Assembly: GCA_003176075.1 (NCBI GenBank)
Contig: PSRN01000146.1
Span: 1-16,285 of the forward strand
DNA from: Bdellovibrio sp.
Lineage (GTDB): Bacteria; Bdellovibrionota; Bdellovibrionia; Bdellovibrionales; Bdellovibrionaceae
DNA: 16,285 bases
Direction: 5' to 3'
Every line of letters starts with the position of its first letter. The stretch's first letter is position 1. The notes beneath the pieces are model-generated. The model saw nothing but the letters and a program-made list of their open reading frames with translations. It was not told where the DNA came from and searched no databases. Positions 1 through 6,478 of this stretch are shown in pieces. The position numbers and the translations under genes were made by a program.

Positions 1-1492
1 CCTCGCCCAGCAGGAGAATCCAAAGATCCTTATGAATTTGGTTTGAAAACGATTCCTGAGTCCGGGTCAACTCGTCCATCATTTGGCGGCTCAAAGCTTG
101 AATTCTTTTGGTTTCGTCCTCAATAAAGGCCTGAATTTTCTGGTTTGACCCTTCCTCGACTTTGCGAAATTCACCTTCATATTTTTTCTTCAGTTCAAAA
201 AGTTCATGCTGCAGGTTTTTCTCGGAGTCCGTTCGCTGCCGCGCGAATTGATGAAGTTCATCTGTCATCGTCTGCCGCTTCATCGCCAGTTTTCGCATGG
301 TCGATTGGATTTCTTCGCTTTGGCGTTCAAGGTTGGCGATGTGAGTTTGCAGGTTGGTTTGCTGCTCCTCCATTTGAAGGGTGCGGGCTTTGAGATTTTC
401 GGCGTTGACTTTCAAACGGTCGGCGTCTCCCCGAACATGGGCCATCTCAGCTGTCTTTTGCGCGAGTTCCTGCTCACGGCGGGAATTCTCCCTGATCAAA
501 TGGCCGTGCTTTTCCTCGATTTCGGTGATCGCCGCTTTCTTAGCATCCTGAATCATTCGCTCTTTGAGTTCTTCGGCCCGCTTTTTCGCATCGGCGAGCA
601 ACTCCTTACCAATACGAAAACTTTCCTCCTGATGGGCGAGCGCCTGTTGCTGGGCCTTTTCAAGCTCTTGGCCGGCCTTTTCAAGAATGAGTTGGGCCTC
701 GCTGTCGGCGCGCTTTCGGTTTTCTTCGGCGTTTTTCAAAATCGTCTGGCTGGCCTCGTAGGCCTTTGTTTCGGCCTCAAAGACGATCTGGGCGGCCTGT
801 TTGCGAGCTTCAGCGACAAGAGTCGCGGCTGGCGTTATGATTATTTCCGTGCCTTCCGAGTTGGACCCTGGCGATTCCTCGAAATGAGAGGCTTTTTCAG
901 AAATTTCATTCAGGTCAGCGTTTTTGGCGATATTTTCCGTCTTATCAACTCGATTGGACTTTTCGGACTTGCCGGACTTATCAGCCCTATCGGACTTTTC
1001 GGCCTTATCAGACTTATCAGACTTTTCGGCCTTATCCAATTTATCGGCCTTATCAATTTTTTGGGCTTTATCAAACTTATCAGCTTTATCGATTTCAAGG
1101 GCATGGGAAATAACTGAAGTCTCACGGATCTTGGCAAGAGGTGAACCTTCCCGGCCGCGGTGTTCAGCGCCATTGACGAGTTCCAAGGCCAGCGTGATAT
1201 TTGAATTCCCGAGAACGATCTTGTCCGTGGGAATAATGGCGATCGGAGTCATTTCAGGAATCTTCGTGCCGTTGACGAAGGTGCCATTCGCGGATTTCTG
1301 ATCGATGATAAAGATCTGCCCGTTGGCATGGCGAATCCGCAGGTGGGTTCGACTGATGTTGAAGTCGTCAAAGCGAACGGTGCAATCCAATGAACGACCC
1401 ACGGCGAATGAGGACTCCTTCACGACAAAACGGCGCTGCCCTTCGTTGCTGGTGACATTCACGGCGACAGTTTGAAGCTCTTCACCCATCAT
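1..1492 (-). CDS. FHA-domain protein with charged tandem repeat and long coiled coil (C-terminus beyond the left edge)
   Basis: The reading frame is open from an ATG at 1490-1492 (a second ATG follows at 1487-1489) to the window edge, giving about 497 residues without a stop. Residues ~20-105 form a forkhead-associated domain, a phosphothreonine-binding fold: a GR pair (G32, R33), an SRTH motif (S47, R48, H50) and a SANGTFVNG turn (N70, G71) fall where the phosphopeptide-binding residues lie in known FHA domains. Residues ~135-185 are seventeen (D/E)-K-x triplets. From ~225 on it is Ala/Glu/Lys/Gln-rich, predicted to be a long coiled coil. There is no signal peptide or membrane segment before the cut, so it is inferred to be cytoplasmic. 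It starts about 20 bases after the MotA-like gene, without a clear Shine-Dalgarno, which suggests translational coupling. By inference it is a phosphorylation-dependent partner or cytoplasmic scaffold of the motor encoded upstream. A distal C-terminal domain cannot be excluded. Confidence 0.85.
   Translation of the reverse strand, partial: MMGEELQTVAVNVTSNEGQRRFVVKESSFAVGRSLDCTVRFDDFNISRTHLRIRHANGQIFIIDQKSANGTFVNGTKIPEMTPIAIIPTDKIVLGNSNITLALELVNGAEHRGREGSPLAKIRETSVISHALEIDKADKFDKAQKIDKADKLDKAEKSDKSDKAEKSDRADKSGKSEKSNRVDKTENIAKNADLNEISEKASHFEESPGSNSEGTEIIITPAATLVAEARKQAAQIVFEAETKAYEASQTILKNAEENRKRADSEAQLILEKAGQELEKAQQQALAHQEESFRIGKELLADAKKRAEELKERMIQDAKKAAITEIEEKHGHLIRENSRREQELAQKTAEMAHVRGDADRLKVNAENLKARTLQMEEQQTNLQTHIANLERQSEEIQSTMRKLAMKRQTMTDELHQFARQRTDSEKNLQHELFELKKKYEGEFRKVEEGSNQKIQAFIEDETKRIQALSRQMMDELTRTQESFSNQIHKDLWILLLGE
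938..1090 (-). repeat. 17 tandem 9-bp units encoding (D/E)-K-x triplets
   Basis: This stretch of the FHA gene consists of 17 consecutive in-frame 9-bp units, mostly GAT-AAG/AAA-xxx or GAA-AAG-TCC, with minor variants such as Asp-Arg-Ala, Gly-Lys-Ser and Asn-Arg-Val. It encodes a highly charged, low-complexity linker between the FHA domain and the coiled coil. The near-identical units suggest growth by slippage or unequal recombination. On the plus strand it creates a spurious hydrophobic open frame. Confidence 0.9.
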
Positions 1493-1513
1493 TCGCTCAT
1501 TCGTAAGTCATTC

Positions 1514-2467
1514 TTACGACGCCTTTCCGATCCGCTCGTTTTTTCCGGAGTGGCTTTTCTTATTGATTTCCTGCTGGATAGCCTCGGATGCGAGAGCTTC
1601 CGTCGGGTCTTTCAAATCGGCGAAACGCGAGTCTTGCGACGGAAAATCATTGTTGTCGGCCCGGTTCCAGATCAAATCCAGGCAGGCCTCAAACCGATCG
1701 ACGAGGGATACAAAAGCGCGCTCAGGCGAGAAAATCGTGTTGTAAAAATGCATAATCAAGGAAAAGCTAATCCCCAGGATCGAGCTGTGCATGGCAAAGG
1801 CGATTTCAGACAGGAACCGGTCCATGATCAGCTTCGACGTATCCAGGTCACTGAGGTTCATCCCGCTCAACGTGGGCAGTCCTTTCGCGATCCCGAGAAA
1901 AGTGCCGAGAATTCCAGTGACCACGAACAGACCCGGGGCCAGGGAAATCAGATCATTCGTGGCTCCCATGGGAAACAGGCCGAACACCCGGTTGAAACAG
2001 GGGTTCTGATGAATGGTGGCCCGTGTGATTTGCTGCAGCTGGGGGGCTTCAGAGTTCCATTTGAGAAATTTGAGTTGTCGCAAAAGGTCTTTGATCATCC
2101 AGGCGGCACCTTGCCGGACCAGGAAAATGCGATCAGTGAGGGACATCACGCCATCATTGCGGCGGCGACGAAGGCGGTCGCGCATTTCAAATACTTCGTA
2201 AAACGTTCTTTCAAGGACCCGCTTGGTGAGAACGTAAAATGAAGCTTGGGAGGGATTTCCCGGAATTTCCTGCTCAATAAAGTGAGAAACCCGCTTTTCA
2301 AATTCGCGGGCGAACCACTCGTGGCGCTTCACCGTGTAGTAAATGGCCCACCGAAGGAATACAGAGACCAGGAAAAAGGTCACCATGACCGCAGGAAGCA
2401 AGAGCAAAACAAGATCCGCGATCCCCCGTGGGGGTGTCACTTGCGCCATCGGCAATGTCTGTTCCAT
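1514..2467 (-). CDS. MotA/TolQ/ExbB-family proton-channel subunit (ZorA-like)
   Basis: A 317-residue inner-membrane protein. TM1 is at ~16-42, followed by a cytoplasmic region of ~130 residues. TM2 is at ~176-198 and contains the family-typical GILGTFLGI pattern (185-193), with T184 and T189 on the helix. TM3 is at ~220-246. The tail is short, ~70 charged residues. This layout and the Gly-rich TM2 fit the MotA/TolQ/ExbB channel superfamily; the TM2 motif is close to that of ZorA in Zorya anti-phage systems. The ATG at 2467 is supported by AGGAG overlapping the TAG stop of the MotB-like gene, with a gap of only 11 bases, so the two are surely co-transcribed. Known stators of this superfamily pair such a pentamer with a MotB/ExbD-type dimer, and the neighbour supplies one. 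Unlike typical ZorA it lacks a long cytoplasmic coiled-coil tail. The substrate ion and the work performed are not shown by the sequence. Confidence 0.85.
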   Translation of the reverse strand: MEQTLPMAQVTPPRGIADLVLLLLPAVMVTFFLVSVFLRWAIYYTVKRHEWFAREFEKRVSHFIEQEIPGNPSQASFYVLTKRVLERTFYEVFEMRDRLRRRRNDGVMSLTDRIFLVRQGAAWMIKDLLRQLKFLKWNSEAPQLQQITRATIHQNPCFNRVFGLFPMGATNDLISLAPGLFVVTGILGTFLGIAKGLPTLSGMNLSDLDTSKLIMDRFLSEIAFAMHSSILGISFSLIMHFYNTIFSPERAFVSLVDRFEACLDLIWNRADNNDFPSQDSRFADLKDPTEALASEAIQQEINKKSHSGKNERIGKAS

Positions 2468-2478
2468 GAATCCATCTC

Positions 2479-4158
2479 CTATTGTTTTTCGTCCACGTTG
2501 AAGCGGATCAATACCCGTTGGGCTCGCCTACAATCATGTGTTTCGCAAAAATCATTGCCGGTGTCCGCGGGATTTCGGCTGATGGATTCAGCCAGAAAAC
2601 TTCGGCCCGTGACTTTGATGAGCGGCAACAGTTCTTTTTGGTAATTGAATTTCAGATTCCTTTCGTCAAATACGAATTGAAACATGGATTTCGCGCGTTG
2701 GTAGCTGAGATCCAAATTGTAATCCACGGCCCTTCGACCCTCCGGACTCAGATTGTTCGGATCCACGTACTTTCCCTGAAAGGTCGGAGAAGCAAAACCG
2801 ATGATCTCCACGGACGATATCTTCTTTGCCAATTTTGGGTCGCCAAGCAGGGATTTGGAATAGGCTGGCATAGCTCTTCGCAAAATCTCTTTCATTTGAT
2901 CCTTCAATCTCGCCGAGTCGTTGTCGAAGTAAGAATCGCCAAAGTTGATTTCCACTTCCCCCGTCATCGGATCGACTTTCGCGTTCACGCCCGCCTTTTG
3001 AAATGAATCTATGATGTCTTTCGCGATCCGCCGGCGGGCGTCCCGTTCGGCCTGTGCTTTGGCAAGGAGTCCTTCGGTATCCTTGAGTTTGCCTCCCAGC
3101 GCGCTTTTTTCACCCTCGAGGAATTGCTTTTGTGCTCGGAGAGCCGCGTTCTTGCCTTGCAGAGACTCAATATCTCCCTGGAGTGACTCATTTGCCCCTT
3201 GCAGGGACGCATTTTCACCTTGAAGAGCCGCATTCTTTCCTTGCAAGGCAGCTCTTTCACCCGCGAGGGCCGCGTTCCTTCCTTGCAGGGCGGCTCTTTC
3301 ACCCGCGAGAGCCGCGGTCTTTTCTTCTAAAGCCGTTTTTTCACCCAGCAGGGCCGCCTTCTCTCCAGCCAGGGCTTGCTTTTGCACTTCCGTCGTAGCC
3401 AATAGGTTTTTTGTCGCGTTCAATTCGGCGGACTTGCGCTTGATCTCGTTCTCGGTGGTTTCAATCTGTCCCTCCAAAGAGGCGATCGTGCTCTCGCTTT
3501 GTGCCTTCAGGGCCTTGACCTTATTTTCATAGACCGCCTGGGTTACACGATGAGCCTTATAGGAGGCCTTCAGCTGAGCCAACTGCTCTTTAAGTTTGTT
3601 TTCGGCATCGTCGATCGCATCTTGTTTCTTTGCGACGTCTACTTTTAGGTCGTTGATTTCTTGCGCTTGACCGGTGATTTCGGCGTCTTGATCTGTGATC
3701 ACCTGCTCGCGGGTTCGAATTTTCGTCTTTGCCATGACATTCGCGTTGATCACATTTCTGATCATTTGCTGGTACTGATTGAGTGCCTCTTCTTTTTTGG
3801 CGTTATCGTTGGCCGCCCGGCGCAACTTGAGCTTTTCTTCCTTTGTTTCCTCTTTGAGGAGGGTCAATTTATCCATCAGTTCATTGTAAATTTGCGTTTC
3901 GTCCTTTGAGGCTTCGCTTTGCAGATAGCTCTTTCGAATTGAATCGTAGGTCTTAAGTTGGTTTTCGAGATCTTCCACTTTTTGCGTGAGCCTTCGATTT
4001 TCCATCGCCGCCCTGTAGCCGTCGGTGCCTGTCCTTAAACTCGTCGTCACGTAAAGCAGCAGAAAGATTACGCTCATCCCGAGAAATAAGTCGGAGTAGG
4101 AAGTCCAGAAACTCCCGCTGTCTTGATGGTTCTTGTGTTGTTCGTAGTGAAACGCCAT
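2479..4158 (-). CDS. MotB/OmpA-like stator subunit with long periplasmic coiled coil
   Basis: A 559-residue protein. A short cytoplasmic N-terminus leads to a single TM at ~19-40, with the sequence WTSYSDLFLG placing an Asp (D23) where MotB and ZorB carry the ion-binding Asp. Residues ~50-375 are an almost continuous heptad-like coiled coil, including Ala/Leu/Gln/Gly-rich repeats at ~262-365. The C-terminal ~180 residues resemble an OmpA/MotB peptidoglycan-binding domain: EIIGFASP (451-458), NLDLSYQRAKS (481-491), VTGRS (516-520), and the Arg-rich end CRRAQRVLIRF. C538 and C543 could form a periplasmic disulfide. MotB is usually about 300 residues, so the rod is unusually long and could reach far across the periplasm. 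It is the first gene of the operon; the partner channel gene begins 11 bases after its stop. The start has only a weak GGGGA upstream. The role in a motor is inferred from family knowledge; flagellar identity is unlikely given the rod. Confidence 0.87.
   Translation of the reverse strand: MAFHYEQHKNHQDSGSFWTSYSDLFLGMSVIFLLLYVTTSLRTGTDGYRAAMENRRLTQKVEDLENQLKTYDSIRKSYLQSEASKDETQIYNELMDKLTLLKEETKEEKLKLRRAANDNAKKEEALNQYQQMIRNVINANVMAKTKIRTREQVITDQDAEITGQAQEINDLKVDVAKKQDAIDDAENKLKEQLAQLKASYKAHRVTQAVYENKVKALKAQSESTIASLEGQIETTENEIKRKSAELNATKNLLATTEVQKQALAGEKAALLGEKTALEEKTAALAGERAALQGRNAALAGERAALQGKNAALQGENASLQGANESLQGDIESLQGKNAALRAQKQFLEGEKSALGGKLKDTEGLLAKAQAERDARRRIAKDIIDSFQKAGVNAKVDPMTGEVEINFGDSYFDNDSARLKDQMKEILRRAMPAYSKSLLGDPKLAKKISSVEIIGFASPTFQGKYVDPNNLSPEGRRAVDYNLDLSYQRAKSMFQFVFDERNLKFNYQKELLPLIKVTGRSFLAESISRNPADTGNDFCETHDCRRAQRVLIRFNVDEKQ
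3227..3352 (-). repeat. Three tandem 42-bp repeats in the MotB-like gene
   Basis: Three consecutive 42-bp units (3227-3268, 3269-3310, 3311-3352) encode 14-residue blocks of the type AALAGERAALQGKN, that is, exactly two heptads each. The first two are nearly identical at the DNA level and the third is more diverged. Flanking protein sequence continues the same pattern in weaker form. The unit length keeps coiled-coil phase, so changes in copy number would lengthen or shorten the periplasmic rod without breaking it. Confidence 0.85.
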
Positions 4159-4176
4159 GGTGATAGTTTTCCCCAG

Positions 4177-4191
4177 TTATCCCATCGACAT
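4177..4191 (-). other. Possible 4-codon leader ORF ahead of the MotB-like gene
   Basis: On the minus strand ATG-TCG-ATG-GGA-TAA lies 18 bases before the MotB-like start and is in its frame. It is preceded by a purine-rich GGGAGGGG at good distance, a far better ribosome site than the one in front of the real start. It may feed ribosomes to the downstream start by reinitiation, or be chance. No function is claimed. Confidence 0.25.
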
Positions 4192-4344
4192 TCTTCGCCC
4201 CTCCCTTAAGGAATGCCGTGTTTCCCGGGCTTTAGGTCAGTGTGGGCCGCAGTTTGGAGCTTTTCATATAATTACTTCAACGCTGAAGCTTGACCCGTGA
4301 CCAGGGGATAACGGAGCTTGCCCGCGGACGCTGTCTCGAAGTGG

Positions 4345-4361
4345 CACAGGGTTTGCCTGTG
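4345..4361. promoter_or_regulatory. Inverted repeat upstream of the lipoprotein promoter
   Basis: CACAGG and CCTGTG form a perfect 6-bp dyad around a 5-base spacer, three bases upstream of the putative -35 at 4365. The placement suits an operator or a small hairpin. No cognate regulator is visible, and a dyad of this size can occur by chance. Confidence 0.3.
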
Positions 4362-4364
4362 TGG

Positions 4365-4392
4365 TTGACGGAAGGTGGCTGGTGAGTAAATT
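4365..4392 (+). promoter_or_regulatory. Candidate sigma70-type promoter for the lipoprotein gene
   Basis: TTGACG (4365-4370, five of six matches to the -35 consensus) and TAAATT (4387-4392, four of six) are separated by 16 bases and lie about 60 bases before the ATG at 4454. The rest of the 295-base gap 4159-4453 holds no gene. No equally good promoter was found for the divergent motor operon, which must start in the same gap. Confidence 0.45.
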
Positions 4393-4453
4393 GCCAGAAC
4401 AGCAACGCTGAGAACAACTCGAACAACAAGAAGAACAACGAAGGGGAGAAATC

Positions 4454-5128
4454 ATGATCCGATCAGCAAGGCAAGCAGCAAACCGAGCAGCAAACCGAGC
4501 AATGGGCCAAACGAGAAGCCACATGTACTTTGGACCAGCCCTTTCTCTGTTAATTATGGGGGCCCTTGCGGCCTGCAAACCTGCGTTTAAGGTCCTTGAA
4601 ATTCCAGACTCACCGGTGGGCGCATCGGCGGTCACTTCGGTGAATCTGACGGGCACCGTCCACGGAATCGCCCCCATCAACACATCGACCGATGCCAATG
4701 GTAAATCCACGGGACAAATCACCATCAGTCGCGTCAGAATTAATGCCTCGAATGGAAATAAAGATCAGCGTTCTGTCGCCGATGGTCAGATGCTGTTTGA
4801 TTTCACCGGCTCTGGAAATTCAACAAGAGAAAAACAATTTAAATTCCAGGCTTTCCAAGACCCGGCTTTGGCTTCGCAAGTTGCGATTGAAACCCAGCCC
4901 GACGAACCGCGAATGTACGCCAGCACTCAATGTGCCACTCCTGATTGCTCAGTCATTGATGTGGTGGTCATGTTTGAGATCGTAAATACGTCGGGCACGG
5001 TGGTCGATCGCAAGGCCTTGGCTGTTGTTTACAACAAATCCAGTGGGAGCACTAACTTTGCTTTGGGGCCTGTGCCGCCGGCAGACGAAACTGTCCCTTC
5101 AGTCATCGCAGCTCTGCTCAAGCAGTAG
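4454..5128 (+). CDS. Secreted lipoprotein of unknown function
   Basis: 224 residues. The N-terminus ends in a lipoprotein signal peptide: hydrophobic stretch ~25-40 and a lipobox LAAC with C41 as the lipidated residue. The n-region is unusually long and Arg-rich because it includes a repeat (AANR twice). The ATG at 4454 is chosen because GGGGAG lies just upstream; Met17 and Met24 are internal alternatives that would give a more ordinary signal peptide but have weaker ribosome sites. The mature part is Ser/Thr/Val-rich and appears to alternate strands, suggesting a beta-sandwich, with Cys residues in the segment STQCATPDC. No family was recognised. It is one of only two plus-strand genes, divergent from the motor operon and convergent with the next gene, so it is probably a separate transcription unit. 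Confidence 0.8.
   Translation: MIRSARQAANRAANRAMGQTRSHMYFGPALSLLIMGALAACKPAFKVLEIPDSPVGASAVTSVNLTGTVHGIAPINTSTDANGKSTGQITISRVRINASNGNKDQRSVADGQMLFDFTGSGNSTREKQFKFQAFQDPALASQVAIETQPDEPRMYASTQCATPDCSVIDVVVMFEIVNTSGTVVDRKALAVVYNKSSGSTNFALGPVPPADETVPSVIAALLKQ
4475..4501 (+). repeat. 12-bp direct repeat in the lipoprotein signal region
   Basis: GCAGCAAACCGA occurs twice back to back (4475-4486, 4487-4498), followed by a partial third copy (GCA). It encodes Ala-Ala-Asn-Arg twice in the n-region of the signal peptide. Confidence 0.85.
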
Positions 5129-5178
5129 ACTCTCAAGCGGTAGAGGTGAAGCGATGGGCAGTGGAGGAGCCGATGGGG

Positions 5179-6093
5179 CTATTCGGATTTGCCACTCGCA
5201 CCGCCTCCACCACTCCCAAAGATTCCCCGAAACAGATTCCTTAGGGCAGTCTCTTCGTCATACAAATTCAAAGGTGCAATGATCACGGATTCCCGTGGCG
5301 AACTGTCTATTATAAACAACTTGGCTGTCTCGCCTTTGATGAGGTCAGTCATGCGGCTCACTCCCTCATCTCCCTGGAAAATCGCCAAGGACTGCGGTTT
5401 TGTGGTTCCGCGGGGGTGCTTCAGGACTTGCAATGAATCCAGCACAGGAAGCGCGAATTTAAGACCTCGTGAATTCAGCTCTTCGAAGATTTGTGAAAAA
5501 AAATGACGTTCGAAAAATTCTCCAGAAAGGACAGCGACGCGATTCTTCCCATCACTGGTTAACAACAGAATGGGATTCGAAATACTCAAATGAAACTCGC
5601 CGCCCGATGAGTCGCTAATCCGTGTAAAACCTGGAGGAAGGCCATTGGCCGTCCCGGACCACTCGGAAATTTCCATCGAAGGAATTGCCGCCTTTTGAGT
5701 TTGCACTATCCGATCAGCAGACTCAGGGGGCTCTTTGGACGGTTCTTGAGGAGTCTCTTTAGGCACGTGATAGATCTTTTCGTTGGTATCCAGGAATCCG
5801 GCAACTGCTCGAATAACGGATGCGATAGCTCCCGGTGATCCCGCCAACCTGAATTCCGCGAATGGTAAAGGACTTCCATCGCTCCACCCATAGACCCGGA
5901 ATGTGGCTGTTTCAGTATGAGCAGAATCGCGCTGCCCCCCAGCGTTCTGCTCCGCCGCCAAAAGCGTATTCAGATAAACCGCGACCGGAATTTCGATCCG
6001 ATGGACCTCGTGACAGGGCATTTGTGCTCGGCTGGTTATGGCAAATAAAGCTATTAGCAGGATAAGCGCTGGGAATTCGATTGCTCGACTCAT
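5179..6093 (-). CDS. Secreted protein of unknown function
   Basis: 304 residues from the ATG at 6093. This start is chosen because it gives a textbook signal peptide (Arg at position 3, hydrophobic FPALILLIALFAI, probable cleavage after SRA); the frame is open a further 70 codons upstream, but that extension has no signal sequence in a sensible place and overlaps a coding remnant in another frame. No strong Shine-Dalgarno is seen at 6093. The mature protein has a Pro/Glu-rich stretch (~residues 115-130: KETPQEPSKEPPE), then a segment with alternating hydrophobic residues, and ends in a Gly/Ser-rich tail (GSGGGGASGKSE). It is periplasmic or exported. No family or catalytic motif was recognised. 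Its 3' end faces the lipoprotein gene with a gap of 50 bases in which no intrinsic terminator is obvious. Confidence 0.75.
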   Translation of the reverse strand: MSRAIEFPALILLIALFAITSRAQMPCHEVHRIEIPVAVYLNTLLAAEQNAGGQRDSAHTETATFRVYGWSDGSPLPFAEFRLAGSPGAIASVIRAVAGFLDTNEKIYHVPKETPQEPSKEPPESADRIVQTQKAAIPSMEISEWSGTANGLPPGFTRISDSSGGEFHLSISNPILLLTSDGKNRVAVLSGEFFERHFFSQIFEELNSRGLKFALPVLDSLQVLKHPRGTTKPQSLAIFQGDEGVSRMTDLIKGETAKLFIIDSSPRESVIIAPLNLYDEETALRNLFRGIFGSGGGGASGKSE

Positions 6094-6172
6094 ATGAAAA
6101 GGCTTTAGCACCGGAGGATGCGATGTCCTAGTTAAGAGTTTTTCACGCGAGTTTGTTGGCTGAACCAACCCT

Positions 6173-6478
6173 TCAATTGGAGGGCACGATATGAAGTAGA
6201 TCGAGTTCTCTGACGCCGGGATTATCAAAAAAGAGTATAAAACTTCGCCCGCCGTGGCCGATGGCTGAGGCTTTGTATCGGGCGGCCTCTGGAGCCGCAT
6301 CATAGGTCCCTACTGGATCTACGGTCTTAATCTGTTTTATCAGTAATTCCACCCCTTCCTCCGCAATTCCGTACTGATCTTTGGCCTCAGGAAACGCCGG
6401 CCTGAAAAGATCTTCTGTAAAAATGACAGTTCAACCGCGACGCCGAAGGAAATCTAACAATGCGGCGGTGAAACGGCT
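6173..6478 (-). pseudogene. Degraded coding remnant, about 85 protein-like residues without a start
   Basis: On the minus strand the frame from 6430 to the TGA at 6173-6175 has no usable ATG near its beginning, yet reads like real protein: TVIFTEDLFRPAFPEAKDQY, a helix-like EEGVELLIKQIKTVD, then YKASAIGHGGRSFILFFDNP and a terminal ELDLLHIVPSN. The same frame continues upstream across an in-frame TGA (6431-6433) with SRFTAALLDFLRRRG, which joins smoothly, and then reaches the TAG that ends the preceding gene (6479-6481). The simplest reading is the 3' part of a gene killed by a nonsense change and loss of its 5' end. A non-canonical start or a sequencing error at 6431 are alternatives. The family was not recognised. 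Confidence 0.45.

Noticed and set aside
206..1117. Long plus-strand open frame with repeated Leu/Ile/Phe/Gly, membrane-like
   Set aside because: It is the antisense of the FHA gene; its hydrophobic repeat is the complement of the GAT-AAG repeat block. The minus-strand frame has a clear FHA domain and coiled coil.
1472..2242. 256-codon plus-strand open frame
   Set aside because: Antisense to the MotA-like channel gene; the composition is unlike a folded protein, while the minus strand has clear membrane segments and Shine-Dalgarno.
1..4158. Calling the operon a Zorya anti-phage system
   Set aside because: Only the ZorA/ZorB-like channel pair is present. No ZorC, ZorD, ZorE or other known effector is in view, and no other defence gene is nearby. 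The resemblance is kept as an analogy only.
1514..4158. Calling the pair flagellar MotA/MotB
   Set aside because: The channel subunit has three rather than four apparent membrane segments, and the MotB-like protein has a coiled coil several hundred residues long; no flagellar gene is nearby.
4267..4272. TATAAT on the plus strand
   Set aside because: A perfect -10 hexamer, but there is no -35-like sequence 16-18 bases upstream and no extended TG; the TTGACG/TAAATT pair nearer the gene is preferred.
4264..4725. 153-codon minus-strand ORF overlapping the lipoprotein start
   Set aside because: It overlaps the lipoprotein gene and its promoter antisense; Cys/Ser-rich low-complexity content is an artefact of the complement of the Asn/Arg/Ala-coding repeat.
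6094..6303. 70-codon N-terminal extension of the secreted protein starting at 6303
   Set aside because: The extension puts the signal peptide in the interior of the protein and overlaps the better protein-like remnant in another frame; the ATG at 6093 opens directly on the signal peptide.
6431..6433. In-frame TGA read as selenocysteine
   Set aside because: The flanking sequence is not a known selenoprotein context, there is no start codon upstream in the remnant, and no convincing selenocysteine-insertion hairpin directly follows the TGA.
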